From Tardibacter chloracetimidivorans (lineage in GTDB: Bacteria; Pseudomonadota; Alphaproteobacteria; Sphingomonadales; Sphingomonadaceae): 64,000 nucleotides of DNA. Shown piece after piece: positions 1 through 9,138 of this stretch. The notes beneath the pieces are model-generated. The model did not search any database, was not told the origin of the DNA, and saw nothing but the letters and a program-made list of their open reading frames with translations. The position numbers and the translations under genes are program-made. Location: the NCBI RefSeq assembly GCF_001890385.1, contig NZ_CP018221.1:3087501-3151500 (forward strand). The letters are read 5' to 3'. How positions within the stretch are numbered: the stretch's first letter is position 1; every line of letters starts with the position of its first letter.

Positions 1-945
1 GGATGGCTGGATGTGGGAGCCGCCAATAATGGGACACCCGACCAGAATATCGCGGTCGGACTGAATTCCGCATCCGTGTCATGCATTGCCGAAACCGAAG
101 CAGATGTGGACACAGGCGTTGCAGCCGCTGTCATGGATGCCCTCAACGTCCGGTTTGACATATTCAACAATGGGTGGGCCAGAAATACATGCTATGACAG
201 CAATAACTGTAACCCCTCCGACAATTCCACAAAAGATGTCGTTCGTCGTGCTAATCCTTCAAAAAATGCGTGTGGTGTAGCCAATAACAATAATGAATGG
301 AAACTGCCTCCAAAATCCGATCAGTATCTTCCTACCGATTCCTCTGGGGATGATGGAACAGTTGTTCATATGGGATATCCGATGGACATCTGCCATTATG
401 CTGATGTCGACGAGTGCGATGCATTCGGCGACGGCAGTTGGCGGCGGGACATCTATTTCAAGACCAACCATCCGACGCTGAGCGACGCAACCGGATCGAA
501 CTGGCAGGCGGTGACCGGCCTTCCAGCAAACGCCACCAGATATGATTTCTATGATTGGGAAAAGAACACGCCGGGGATGCTGCCCAATGTCTCCCGTAAC
601 CTTACGGGAGTAAATGGGGGCGCATTCACGCAACATGGCGCGCCGGTCTGCAAGGCTGGGATCTCGCCCAGTGCAACACAGCCGGACCGCCGCGTCCTAA
701 CCATCGCCGTTGTGGATAATTGTGAAGTCGCCGCTGGCGGATTGCCGAGGCTGTCCGGCGCTTCCATCCAAGCCAGTATCGGAACCTGGGCAGAAGTATT
801 CCTTGTCCAACCGTCTATTTCGCGGTCGGACGCGGGAACGAGCGCGAGCGAGATTTATGTGGAAATCATCGGGACCGGCAAACCATCCGGCGATGGCGAA
901 AACGGCCAGTTGGTGCGGCGCTCAGTGCCGTATCTGATCGAGTGA
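1..945 (+). CDS. TadG-like pilus assembly protein, C-terminal part (5' end outside window)
   Basis: The reading frame is open at the first base, so the true start lies upstream; the GTG at 13 is internal. The visible 314 or so residues form an extracytoplasmic, Cys-containing, Asn/Asp/Gly-rich region typical of the C-terminal part of TadG-related proteins, whose N-terminal membrane anchor would be outside the window. The last residues (SVPYLIE) resemble the usual short hydrophobic ending of this family. The stop overlaps the next gene, and two TadE genes plus the whole Tad ATPase set follow, which is the main basis for the name. TadG proteins are minor, membrane-anchored components of the Flp pilus machine. 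The exact family assignment is from context rather than from a diagnostic motif. Confidence 0.7.
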   Translation, partial: GWLDVGAANNGTPDQNIAVGLNSASVSCIAETEADVDTGVAAAVMDALNVRFDIFNNGWARNTCYDSNNCNPSDNSTKDVVRRANPSKNACGVANNNNEWKLPPKSDQYLPTDSSGDDGTVVHMGYPMDICHYADVDECDAFGDGSWRRDIYFKTNHPTLSDATGSNWQAVTGLPANATRYDFYDWEKNTPGMLPNVSRNLTGVNGGAFTQHGAPVCKAGISPSATQPDRRVLTIAVVDNCEVAAGGLPRLSGASIQASIGTWAEVFLVQPSISRSDAGTSASEIYVEIIGTGKPSGDGENGQLVRRSVPYLIE

Positions 946-1442
946 CGGCGATGCTGTGGCGTTCACTTGCACGGGATCGCTCCGGCGCGGCGGCAGCCGA
1001 GATGGCGCTGGTGTCGCCGATGCTGATCATCCTGATGTTCGGATCGTTTGAGCTGGGGAATTATTTCCTGGATGAGCATGTCGTCCTGAAGGCAGTGCGC
1101 GACGGCGCGCGCTATGCGGCGCGTCAGAACTTCACGACGATGCCGTGCAGCGGGACTCCAACCGCCGATGCGGCGATCAAGAACCTGGTTCGCTATGGCA
1201 ATATCGCTGGCAGCGGCGATCCGCGCCTGCGCTACTGGACGAGCAACAACACGATCGCCGTGTCGATCGCCTGCCCGAACAGCGGGACCTACTCCGGCAT
1301 CTATAACGGGCTGACGGGTGGCGAGCGGATTGTGACCGTCACCGCGACGGTGCCCTATGGCTCGCTTTTCGGCGGTGTCGGCTTCGGCGTGGCCGGGCTT
1401 GATGTGACCGCGAGCGCGGAAAGCGCGCTGATGGGCATATGA
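942..1442 (+). CDS. TadE-like minor pilin / pilus assembly protein
   Basis: The protein is about 166 residues, with the classical TadE N-terminus: a short positively charged leader, SGAAAAEMALVSPML with the conserved Glu of pseudopilin-like proteins, then one membrane segment. The rest is extracytoplasmic and contains two Cys. TadE-type pseudopilins are processed by the prepilin peptidase and help assemble the Flp pilus. The GTG at 942 overlaps the upstream stop; an ATG at 951 is equally possible and no strong ribosome binding site decides. The stop overlaps the ATG of the next TadE-like gene, so the two are translationally coupled. Confidence 0.85.
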   Translation: MTAMLWRSLARDRSGAAAAEMALVSPMLIILMFGSFELGNYFLDEHVVLKAVRDGARYAARQNFTTMPCSGTPTADAAIKNLVRYGNIAGSGDPRLRYWTSNNTIAVSIACPNSGTYSGIYNGLTGGERIVTVTATVPYGSLFGGVGFGVAGLDVTASAESALMGI

Positions 1443-2023
1443 TGCGGCTGCTGACCCGCCTCGCTCATTCCTCTTCGGGAGCGACTGCCGCCGAGTTCGC
1501 GATGGTATTGCCGCTGCTTTTGATCTTCCTGCTGGGCATCATCGATGTCGGACGGCTGATGTGGACCTGGAACCGCGCGGAAAAGGCCACCCAGATGGGC
1601 GTGCGCTTCGCGGTGGTGACCGATATGGTTCCAGGCAATCTGGCCGATTATGATTTTGCCCTGCAAGGCGGCATCGCCGGCGGTGACCCGATCCCCACTA
1701 GCGCCTTTGCCAGCACGACCTGCGATAACGTCAACTGCACAAGCTGGGGCTACGACAGCACTGCCTTTACCAACATCGTCACCCGCATGCAGATGATGAT
1801 GCCCGAGATACAGGCCGATAAAGTGCTTATCGATTACGAGAACGTCGGCCTCGGCTATGCAGGCGATCCCAACGGCCCGGACGTATCGCCGCTCGTTCGC
1901 GTGCGGCTGGCCAATCTTGATTTTACCCCCCTCAGCTTTGCCCTGTTCGGCGGTTCGGTCTCGCTGCCTGATTTTTCCGCGGCGCTGACGATGGAAGACG
2001 GCGTGGGCAATGTGTCGAATTGA
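1439..2023 (+). CDS. TadE/TadG family pilus assembly protein
   Basis: A 194-residue protein begins with a short basic leader, then SGATAAEFAMVLPLLLIFLL. This is the TadE-like motif with the invariant Glu followed by a membrane helix, which is the substrate type of the prepilin peptidase encoded at the operon end. The remaining 150 residues are periplasmic and carry two Cys close together (TTCDNVNC). It starts with ATGATG overlapping the end of the previous TadE gene. Two adjacent TadE-like genes (TadE and TadF in the usual nomenclature) are typical of tad loci; which of the two corresponds to TadF cannot be told here. Confidence 0.85.
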   Translation: MMRLLTRLAHSSSGATAAEFAMVLPLLLIFLLGIIDVGRLMWTWNRAEKATQMGVRFAVVTDMVPGNLADYDFALQGGIAGGDPIPTSAFASTTCDNVNCTSWGYDSTAFTNIVTRMQMMMPEIQADKVLIDYENVGLGYAGDPNGPDVSPLVRVRLANLDFTPLSFALFGGSVSLPDFSAALTMEDGVGNVSN

Positions 2024-2043
2024 GTGAGTAATTGAAAGTGACC

Positions 2044-3249
2044 ATGATGGAGTTCAGACGCGGTAAGACAGGCTCGCTCAAGGGAAGCGCGCGCGGGCGG
2101 GACGCCGTCGCGGTTCTGCTTTCCGAGGCGGAACTGGCCGCGGCCGAGGTTCCGTCAGGGCCGCTCGCGGGGTTTGAAGCGCGACTGGTCGCCCTTTCGC
2201 CCGAAGCCACTCCGGACGCCGCGACCCTTGGCTGGGCGCGCGCGATCGTCATCGAAACCGACGGCAAGACTCCCGAGGGATGGGAACGGCTCACCAACGC
2301 CATTCGCGCGCTTTCGCCATTGCCGGTGATCGCTGCGCTTCGCGAACCGACACATGGCGAGACGCGCCAGTGCATGCATCTGGGCGCGGTCGATGTGATC
2401 GCATTGCCGCTGGGGCTCGATGAACTCCAGCAGGCGCTGGGTCAGGCCCGTCAGCGCATGTCGGCCGGAGCCGCGCCGAGTGAGGATTCCCACGGGCGCG
2501 TGATCGCTTTTGTGAAGAGCGTCGGCGGCGTGGGTGCGACGGCGCTCGCCACCCAGATGGGCTGTTTGCTTGCAGCAAGGGAGGGCGTCGCTGGCCGCGA
2601 GACCTGCCTGCTGGATCTCGACCTGCAATTCGGCAACGCTGCGCTTTATCTCGGCCTGTCGCCCACCCTTTCGGTCGCCGATGTGATCGCGGCCGGTGCG
2701 CGGGCCGATGGTGCCCTGCTCCGCTCCACCACGACCGAACACCCATCGGGGCTTCACGTGGTCGCCGCGCCGCCGGACATCATCCCGCTGGAATCGGTCA
2801 GCGCGGAACAGATGAGCGACATACTCGACCTTGCGCGGCAGGAGTTCTCGAACGTCCTCGTCGACCTGCCGGGAAGCTGGACCAACTGGTCGCTGTCGCT
2901 TGTCGCCCGCGCCGACGCCGTCTGCCTCATCACCGAAATGAGCATCCCGAGCCTGCGTCAGGCGCGGCGGCAGCTCGACATGCTGGCCAGCCAGGACCTG
3001 GGCGATCTTCCGATTTACGTGATCGTCAACCGGCACGAGCGGGGCTTCCTCAAGTCGATCAAGACGGACGAGGCGGAACAGGCGCTGAACCATTCGATAG
3101 CGGCGACAATCAGCAATGATTTCCGGACGCTGAGCGCCGCGATCGATCAGGGCGTGCCGGTCAGCGACATAAAGATGAAGACCAGACTCGAAAAAGACAT
3201 GTCGGCGATGATCGACATGCTTCTCACCCACATCGAGCAGCGAGAATAG
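2044..3249 (+). CDS. cpaE: CpaE/TadZ-family pilus localisation ATPase
   Basis: About 400 residues: an N-terminal receiver-like domain (roughly residues 15-135, no phosphorylatable Asp recognised) followed by a MinD/ParA-type ATPase domain from about residue 150. The nucleotide-binding loop reads FVKSVGGVGATAL, so both lysines of the deviant Walker A motif are absent; this is an atypical loop of the kind seen in TadZ proteins. LLDLDLQFGN is the following conserved block. CpaE/TadZ positions the pilus machinery, often at a pole. The ATG at 2044 (or 2047) is preferred over an in-frame TTG at 2032. The gene lies between the TadE genes and cpaF, the standard order. Confidence 0.88.
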   Translation: MMEFRRGKTGSLKGSARGRDAVAVLLSEAELAAAEVPSGPLAGFEARLVALSPEATPDAATLGWARAIVIETDGKTPEGWERLTNAIRALSPLPVIAALREPTHGETRQCMHLGAVDVIALPLGLDELQQALGQARQRMSAGAAPSEDSHGRVIAFVKSVGGVGATALATQMGCLLAAREGVAGRETCLLDLDLQFGNAALYLGLSPTLSVADVIAAGARADGALLRSTTTEHPSGLHVVAAPPDIIPLESVSAEQMSDILDLARQEFSNVLVDLPGSWTNWSLSLVARADAVCLITEMSIPSLRQARRQLDMLASQDLGDLPIYVIVNRHERGFLKSIKTDEAEQALNHSIAATISNDFRTLSAAIDQGVPVSDIKMKTRLEKDMSAMIDMLLTHIEQRE

Positions 3250-3251
3250 TC

Positions 3252-4646
3252 ATGGCGTGGCATATCAAGGGACGCAGGGGCCAGGAGCGAGAGGAACAGG
3301 CGGCGGATGCGGCCGAAGCGCACCGGGTGTTGACGCTTGCCGATATCAGCGGCCTTAGCGCCAAGGATCATCATACCGATCTCAAGGTCGACATCCACCA
3401 GTCGCTGCTGGACCGCATCAATCTGGCGGCGCTGGAAACTATGACTCGCGACCAGATCCACCGCGAGATCGGCGAACTTGTCCATGAACAGCTTTCCAAC
3501 AGGAAACATGCGCTCAACAGCAGCGAGCGCCGCCAGCTTGTGGACGACATCCTCGACGAACTCCTTGGGCTAGGGCCGCTGGAGCCGCTGCTGAAGGACC
3601 CGACGATCACCGACGTTCTCGTCAATTCGCACAAGACCGTCTTCGTCGAACGCTTCGGCGTGCTTGAGGAAACGGCCGCCCGCTTCAAGGACGAAAAGCA
3701 CCTGATGCGGGTGATCTCAAAGATCGTTTCGGCAGTCGGCCGCCGCGTGGATGAATCGTCTCCGATGGTGGACGCCCGCCTTGAGGATGGAAGCCGCGTC
3801 AACGCCATCGTGCCGCCGCTTGCGGTGGACGGCGCGCTGCTTTCGATCCGCAAGTTCGCCAAGATTCCGATCAGCATGGACAGGTTGTGCGAGATCGGCA
3901 GCATCGCCCCTGAAATCGCCGAGGTCTTGAAGGCAGTCGTCATGTGCCGGCGCAATGTCCTGATTTCCGGCGGCACGGGATCGGGCAAGACGACCCTGCT
4001 GAACGCGCTTTCCGCCTATATCGACAACCGCGAGCGGATCGTCACCATAGAGGATTCCGCCGAGCTTCAGCTGCAGCAGCGGCATGTGGCGCGGCTGGAA
4101 ACCCGGCCGCCCAATATCGAGGGCAGGGGCGAGGTCACACAGCGCGACCTCGTGAAGAACGCGCTTCGCATGCGGCCGGACCGCATCATCGTGGGCGAGG
4201 TGCGCTCCGGTGAGGCGTTCGACATGCTGCAGGCGATGAACACCGGTCACGACGGCTCGATGACGACGGTGCACGCCAATACCTCGCGCGATGCCCTGTC
4301 GCGGGTGGAGCAGATGATCGGCATGTCGGGTATCGACATCCCGCCTCGTTCCGCCCGCGCGCAGATCGCCTCGGCGCTCAACATCGTCGTCCAGATCGAA
4401 CGGTCGGTGGACGGCCGCCGTCGTCTGGTGAGCGTCAGCGAACTGACCGGCATGGAAGGCGAAGTCATCACCATGCAGGAAATCTTCCGCTTCAAGCGCA
4501 CCAGCATGGATGCCGAAGGGCGTGTCGTGGGTCATTATGAGGCGTCGGGCATCCGTCCCAAGTTCATCGATGTGGCGGCGGCCTATGGCGTGCGTCTGCC
4601 GGTGGAGCTTTTCGCCCCAGACCGGAAGCTGGGGGCGGCCGCATGA
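3252..4646 (+). CDS. cpaF: CpaF/TadA-family type IV secretion-like ATPase
   Basis: A 464-residue hexameric motor ATPase that powers Flp pilus assembly at the cytoplasmic face. Walker A is [12 protein letters not shown] near residue 240, the Asp-box follows at TIEDSAELQ, Walker B-like [11 protein letters not shown] is near 310, and the His-box is MTTVHANT. An N-terminal extension of about 100 residues precedes the PilT/VirB11-like core, normal for CpaF. Its ATG comes two bases after the cpaE stop, and its stop overlaps the start of tadB, so expression of the motor and platform genes is coupled. The family assignment is secure. Confidence 0.96.
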   Translation: MAWHIKGRRGQEREEQAADAAEAHRVLTLADISGLSAKDHHTDLKVDIHQSLLDRINLAALETMTRDQIHREIGELVHEQLSNRKHALNSSERRQLVDDILDELLGLGPLEPLLKDPTITDVLVNSHKTVFVERFGVLEETAARFKDEKHLMRVISKIVSAVGRRVDESSPMVDARLEDGSRVNAIVPPLAVDGALLSIRKFAKIPISMDRLCEIGSIAPEIAEVLKAVVMCRRNVLISGGTGSGKTTLLNALSAYIDNRERIVTIEDSAELQLQQRHVARLETRPPNIEGRGEVTQRDLVKNALRMRPDRIIVGEVRSGEAFDMLQAMNTGHDGSMTTVHANTSRDALSRVEQMIGMSGIDIPPRSARAQIASALNIVVQIERSVDGRRRLVSVSELTGMEGEVITMQEIFRFKRTSMDAEGRVVGHYEASGIRPKFIDVAAAYGVRLPVELFAPDRKLGAAA

Positions 4647-5638
4647 ACCCGCTCGCACTCCAGATACTCGTCTACATCTTGATCTTCGCTGCGACCGTGC
4701 TTGCCGTCGAAGGGGGCGTCAGCTGGTTCCGTAGCGTTCACGGCGAACGCAGGCAGATGAACCGACGGCTTGGGCTGATCGCCAAGGGCATGGATCGCGC
4801 CGAAGTGCTGTCCATGCTGCGTCGGGAAGGCAGGGACATGCATTTCGCCGGTCCGTTCGGCAGGTTCCTCACGAACGTGAACCGCACCATGTCCCAGGCC
4901 GGGCTGATCATGCCGGTCGCCCGCTTCGTGACATTGATGGTGGCGACGGCGGTCGGCATCGTCCTGCTGGCGATCGTCGCGATCGTGACAATGGGGTCGA
5001 AGGTATCTCCGGGTGCGATCTTTCTCGTTCTGCTCCTGGCGGCCGCCATCGGCTTCGGCCTGCCGATGATGATTATCGGGCGTTTGCGCGACAGACGCAT
5101 CCGGAAACTGGAGGAACAGTTTCCGCTGGCGCTGGAAGTGTTCGTCCGGGGATTGCGCGCCGGTCACCCCATCTCGGCCGCGCTGGAGCTTCTCACCGCC
5201 GACCTTCCCGACCCGATCGGATCCGAGTTCGGCATTGTCGTCGACGAAGTGACCTACGGTCTTGAGTTGCGGGACGCCTTGCAGAACATGGCCGACCGCT
5301 GCGGACTGGAGGACATGCACATGTTCGTGGTCAGCCTCGCCGTGCAGAGTGAGACCGGCGGAAACCTGGCGGAGATACTGGAAAATCTCGGCAAGGTTAT
5401 CCGCGAGCGGGCTGCAATGGTGATGAAGGTGCGTGCGCTCAGTTCCGAAGGGCGAATGACGGCGGCGATGCTCACCGGCCTTCCCGTATTCGCCTTCTCG
5501 GTGCTATTCCTCGTCAACCCGGCGTTCTATATCGACGTCGCCGAAGACGCCGCCTTCTTCCCGTCGGTCATAGCGCTGCTGCTGCTCTATGCGCTCGGAT
5601 TCTACTGGATCCGCCGCCTCATCGACCTGAAGGTATAG
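4643..5638 (+). CDS. tadB: TadB-like inner-membrane platform protein (T2SS GspF domain)
   Basis: A 331-residue protein with an N-terminal membrane helix, two close helices around residues 90-145, a cytoplasmic GspF-type domain (EEQFPLALEVFVRGLRAGHP, then SETGGNLAEILENL) and C-terminal membrane helices. The block around ALEVFVRGLRAGHPISAAL is the hallmark of TadB. Together with TadC it forms the inner-membrane platform on which CpaF acts. The start overlaps the cpaF stop by four bases, and tadC follows four bases downstream, so all three are in one transcript. Confidence 0.95.
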   Translation: MNPLALQILVYILIFAATVLAVEGGVSWFRSVHGERRQMNRRLGLIAKGMDRAEVLSMLRREGRDMHFAGPFGRFLTNVNRTMSQAGLIMPVARFVTLMVATAVGIVLLAIVAIVTMGSKVSPGAIFLVLLLAAAIGFGLPMMIIGRLRDRRIRKLEEQFPLALEVFVRGLRAGHPISAALELLTADLPDPIGSEFGIVVDEVTYGLELRDALQNMADRCGLEDMHMFVVSLAVQSETGGNLAEILENLGKVIRERAAMVMKVRALSSEGRMTAAMLTGLPVFAFSVLFLVNPAFYIDVAEDAAFFPSVIALLLLYALGFYWIRRLIDLKV

Positions 5639-5642
5639 CCCG

Positions 5643-6614
5643 ATGCCCGGTAATCTCTCCCTCGTCGAGCTGTCGCGCTTCTCGCTGCTGGCGCTGATCT
5701 TCCTGATCGTCACGCTTGGAATCGTCACGATCACGCCGATGATCCTGTCGCGGGTCGCGGTCCGCCGTCGCTTGCCCGAGATCAGGGGCGTGCGCGAGGG
5801 GCTGACAACCGCAGGTTCGCTGCGCACGGCGGAAGTCGAGAACTTCTGGACCCGCCTGGTCAAGGAGATCGAGCAGCGCGGGGTCTCCCTTGCCGACAGC
5901 GACGATCGTTCCGTCAGGGCAAAGCTGATCGCCGCGGGATATACCCACCCGCAGGCACCCGCGCTCTTCACGCTCGTTCGGATCGTGATGACGCTGGGCC
6001 TGCCCGCCATGTTCGTCATCTTCTTCCTTGCGACATCCGTGCAGCCGTCGATCATGAAGCTTTATGCGGGGGCCGTGCTGCTGGCGGTGGCAGGGCTGTA
6101 TCTGCCCAATATCTTCATCGCCGCCAAGCGCGACCGGCGGCAGCGCGAACTCCTTAACGGTTTTCCCGATGCGCTGGACCTGATGCTGGTCTGCGTCGAA
6201 GCTGGGCTTGGAATAGACGCCGCCTTCCAGCGCGTGGGCAAGGAGATCGTCCATTCGCATCCGCTCCTGGCCGAGCAGCTTGCCGCCGTGACGCTTGAAC
6301 TGCGCGCCGGGCGCGGGCGGGAAGACGCACTGCGCCGCATGGCCGACCGGGCGGGCATTGCCGAGATTCGTGCGTTCGCCACGCTCATCATCCAGTCCGA
6401 AAAGCTGGGGTCCAGCATCGCGCAGACGCTGCGGATATATGCCGGTGAAATGCGCGAGCGCCGTAAACTTCGGGCGGAAGAGAAGGCTCACCGGCTTCCG
6501 GTGCTGCTGTCGGTGCCGCTGGTGGCGTGCATGTTGCCGACCATGATTGGTGTTTTGATGCTTCCGGCCGTCATCCGCGTGATCCGCGTGATGCTTCCGG
6601 CGATGGGCGGCTAA
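5643..6614 (+). CDS. tadC: TadC-like inner-membrane platform protein (T2SS GspF domain)
   Basis: A 323-residue partner of TadB with the same architecture: an N-terminal membrane helix, a pair of helices around residues 105-160, and a GspF domain with FPDALDLMLVCVEAGLGIDA and SEKLGSSIAQTLRIYAGEMR. Membrane helices close the C-terminus. The sequence pattern LDLMLVCVEAGLGIDAAF is characteristic of TadC rather than TadB. It begins four bases after tadB and precedes the TPR lipoprotein-like gene by about 20 bases. Confidence 0.95.
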   Translation: MPGNLSLVELSRFSLLALIFLIVTLGIVTITPMILSRVAVRRRLPEIRGVREGLTTAGSLRTAEVENFWTRLVKEIEQRGVSLADSDDRSVRAKLIAAGYTHPQAPALFTLVRIVMTLGLPAMFVIFFLATSVQPSIMKLYAGAVLLAVAGLYLPNIFIAAKRDRRQRELLNGFPDALDLMLVCVEAGLGIDAAFQRVGKEIVHSHPLLAEQLAAVTLELRAGRGREDALRRMADRAGIAEIRAFATLIIQSEKLGSSIAQTLRIYAGEMRERRKLRAEEKAHRLPVLLSVPLVACMLPTMIGVLMLPAVIRVIRVMLPAMGG

Positions 6615-6636
6615 ATACAAGGGGAGGGGAAGACCG

Positions 6637-7671
6637 ATGCGAATCCAGCCAGTTCTCTTGGCGGCGGTCACGGTCGCAGGGTGCAGCAGCGCGCAAATGC
6701 CTTCCAATGTCCGGTGGAGCGGCCAGACGCCCGACGCTGCCACTGCTGATGCGAGCTATCACTATTCCAGGGGCAAGGCTCAGCTTGCCGCGGGCAATGC
6801 CTCGCTTGCGCTGGACGGCTTTCGCAAGGCCTTGCGGCTCAACCCCAAGTCGATCGACGCTTTGAACGGGCTGGGCGCGGCATATGACCGCATGGGCCGC
6901 TTCGACCTTAGCCGGAACTATTACGAGCGGGCGCTGGGTCTTGATCCGGATTCGCGGATGACGCTCAACAACTTCGGATACTCGCTCGCCTTGCAGGGCA
7001 AGCGCGTTGAGGCGCAGGCGATGCTCGCGCGGGCAGAGCAAGGCGCCGAAGACACGGTGGCAGGCATCGCGGCGCGAAATCTGGCCGCCCTCACCCCGTC
7101 AGCGGGCGAGCGGGCGCAAGCACGACCGGCCGAGCGCGCAACGACACGCTCGTCATGGGTGGAGCGACTATCGGTGAACACACAGCTTCTGGTGACGCGG
7201 CTCGCACATATTGCGAGGCGCCCGGAAATCACTTCGGTGACGCGACCGGCGGCGGAAAGCGCAAGCGAGCGTCCCGCGCGCTATTCGCCCGAATACCACC
7301 GCCAGAGGATATATGTGGACGCTGCCACCCTCGCCGAGATGGCGAACGACGAAGTCATGCTAAGCACCGGAACAGCGACATCACTGGTGGTCCTGAACGG
7401 GGTTGGCCGTCGCGGCATGGCCGCCCGCTTCGCCGGGTTTCTGTCGGTCAACGGCTATTCGAACACCGACGTGGGCGACACGCTTCCGACCAAAGAAACT
7501 GAGCTTCTCTATCCCGTGGAACAATCGGCCGTTGCGAAGGCGATCGCGGCGCAGCTTCCGTTCGAGGTTCGACTGACACCATCGCCCAAGGTGCAGTCGA
7601 TCACGTTGGCAATCGGCCAGGACGCTGCACGGTTCGACGACCATTTGCGGCGTGTGCAGGTGAGCGCATGA
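6637..7671 (+). CDS. TadD-like TPR lipoprotein fused to a LytR_C-type domain
   Basis: The 344-residue protein begins with a lipoprotein-like signal (LLAAVTVAGCSS, lipobox VAGC). TPR repeats follow (about residues 40-150; ALDGFRKALRLNPKSIDAL, then RFDLSRNYYERALGLDPDS). After a charged linker, residues 250-335 contain VVLNGVGRRGMAARFAGFL and later EVRLTPS, a pattern matching the LytR C-terminal domain (Pfam LytR_C). TadD proteins are pilotin-like TPR lipoproteins of the Flp system. A TPR plus LytR_C arrangement has been seen in tad-locus proteins, but the function of the second domain is unknown. The gene lies 22 bases after tadC behind an AGGGGAGGGG ribosome binding site and overlaps the next TPR gene. 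Confidence 0.85.
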   Translation: MRIQPVLLAAVTVAGCSSAQMPSNVRWSGQTPDAATADASYHYSRGKAQLAAGNASLALDGFRKALRLNPKSIDALNGLGAAYDRMGRFDLSRNYYERALGLDPDSRMTLNNFGYSLALQGKRVEAQAMLARAEQGAEDTVAGIAARNLAALTPSAGERAQARPAERATTRSSWVERLSVNTQLLVTRLAHIARRPEITSVTRPAAESASERPARYSPEYHRQRIYVDAATLAEMANDEVMLSTGTATSLVVLNGVGRRGMAARFAGFLSVNGYSNTDVGDTLPTKETELLYPVEQSAVAKAIAAQLPFEVRLTPSPKVQSITLAIGQDAARFDDHLRRVQVSA

Positions 7672-8534
7672 TGATGCGCCCCATCATCGTGCTTGGCTTG
7701 GCCGGTGCCTTTCTGGCGATCACCGTACATTGCGGCGCGGAGGCGAAGAAGAAAAAGCAGCCCGAGGTAGCGCAGGTCGCGCCGATCGATCTCACGGCGT
7801 TGGATGAGGCGATCAGAGCCAATCGGCTCGTTCAGGCGAAAACGCTTCTGGAGCAATCACAGCTTGCGCGCCAGTCGGGGCCGATGCTCGATCTGCTGAA
7901 GGCCGAATATGATCTTGCGCGTGGGCAGAATGATGTGGCGCTCGCAGGTTTCCGGCTTCTCGTCGCGGACATTGGGGTGGGTGCCCGCGCCCATCAAGGC
8001 GCCGGGATCGCCTCGATCCGGATCAACCGCATCGATGACGCGCTGGGCCATCTGTCGGCGGCGACGAAAGCCGATGGCTCGCTGTGGCGTGCCTGGAGCG
8101 CGCTCGGTGTCGCTTATGACCTCAAGCGGAACTGGCAGGCTGCGGAAGCGGCCTATGCCAGCGGAGTTGCCGTGCGCCCCAATGCGGGGGAGATTCTCGC
8201 CAACCGGGGCTATTCCCGGTTGCTGCAGAAACGCTTTCCCGAAGCGCTGCATGACTTGAAGCAGGCGCATGGCATGTTGCCGGGCAATGAAAGGATTGAA
8301 ACCAATCTGCGCCTCGCGCTGGCGCTGAACGGCTCATATGACGATGCAATCGGCATTTCGGCCAGCGATACCGAGCTGGTCAAGAATCTGAACAATGCCG
8401 GCTATGCGGCCTGGCTCCAGGGCGATTTCGTGGCGGCCAGGGCATATCTCAGCCGCGCGATGGAGATCAGCGACGTCTATTACGATCGCGCCGCGAACAA
8501 TCTGGCCGCGGTCAACGCCGCCTCCGGCAAATAG
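7668..8534 (+). CDS. TadD-like tetratricopeptide repeat protein
   Basis: A 288-residue exported protein. The N-terminal signal (IIVLGLAGAFLAITVHCG) carries a possible lipobox ending at Cys23 (VHCG, a weak match). The rest is made of TPR repeats, with clear units at GALGHLSAATKAD-like, WQAAEAAYASGVAVRPNAGE and RFPEALHDLKQAHGMLPGN positions. Alternating small and aromatic residues follow the TPR consensus. The ATGATG start overlaps the previous TPR gene. Two consecutive TPR genes at this point fit the TadD position of tad operons, where such proteins stabilise the outer-membrane secretin. No enzymatic motif is present. Confidence 0.85.
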   Translation: MMMRPIIVLGLAGAFLAITVHCGAEAKKKKQPEVAQVAPIDLTALDEAIRANRLVQAKTLLEQSQLARQSGPMLDLLKAEYDLARGQNDVALAGFRLLVADIGVGARAHQGAGIASIRINRIDDALGHLSAATKADGSLWRAWSALGVAYDLKRNWQAAEAAYASGVAVRPNAGEILANRGYSRLLQKRFPEALHDLKQAHGMLPGNERIETNLRLALALNGSYDDAIGISASDTELVKNLNNAGYAAWLQGDFVAARAYLSRAMEISDVYYDRAANNLAAVNAASGK

Positions 8535-8546
8535 CGGCGGCAGGAC

Positions 8547-9089
8547 ATGGAGTTGAACTATCTCATCCTTGCGCTCGCCCTGCTTGTCTCCGCCGCGGGG
8601 ATACAGGATGTGCTGTCGCGGCGGATATCCAATATTTTCCCGCTCGTGATCGTCCTTCTGTTTCTCGTCGCCACGACGCTTGGAGGGTGGACCGCCGAGG
8701 TCTGGCAAAATTTCGCATCTTTCCTCCTGGTTCTAAGCATAGGCGCGATTCTGTTTCAGCGGGGCATATTGGGAGGCGGCGATGTCAAGCTCTGGGCGGC
8801 GGTCGCTCTCTGGTTCAAGCTGACGCAGCTGCCCCTGCTGGTTCTGAGCATCACGCTCGCCGGAGGCATACTCGCCTTGCTGTCGCTCGGCACCCGCCGC
8901 TTTCGCCGATCCGGAGGTGCGCGGCCGGCCCCCAGCTGGAAGACCGCCCGTTCGGTTCCCTATGGGGTCGCCATTGCTCTTGGGACCATGCTGAGCATTG
9001 CCATGTCCGAGGTTGATCCTGGCGCTGCGTCTCCGCCATCGGCAGGCCATGAGCAATTGAACAATTCACTGCTGGACATGGTGGAGTAG
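8547..9089 (+). CDS. cpaA: A24-family prepilin peptidase (CpaA/TadV)
   Basis: A 180-residue polytopic membrane protein with the two catalytic Asp motifs of A24 peptidases: D in GIQDVLSRRISN near the N-terminus and GGGDVKLWAA in the middle (GxGD-type). It lacks the N-methyltransferase domain of full-length PilD, as CpaA/TadV proteins do. It cleaves the leader of the Flp pilin and of TadE-type pseudopilins at the inner membrane. It closes the visible tad operon, 12 bases after the TPR gene. The C-terminal 25 residues are hydrophilic and not conserved in my reading. Confidence 0.93.
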   Translation: MELNYLILALALLVSAAGIQDVLSRRISNIFPLVIVLLFLVATTLGGWTAEVWQNFASFLLVLSIGAILFQRGILGGGDVKLWAAVALWFKLTQLPLLVLSITLAGGILALLSLGTRRFRRSGGARPAPSWKTARSVPYGVAIALGTMLSIAMSEVDPGAASPPSAGHEQLNNSLLDMVE

Positions 9090-9138
9090 CCCCGTCTGCG
9101 CGGGATGTGGCTTCCCATACATAGTGCGTGATGCGGCC

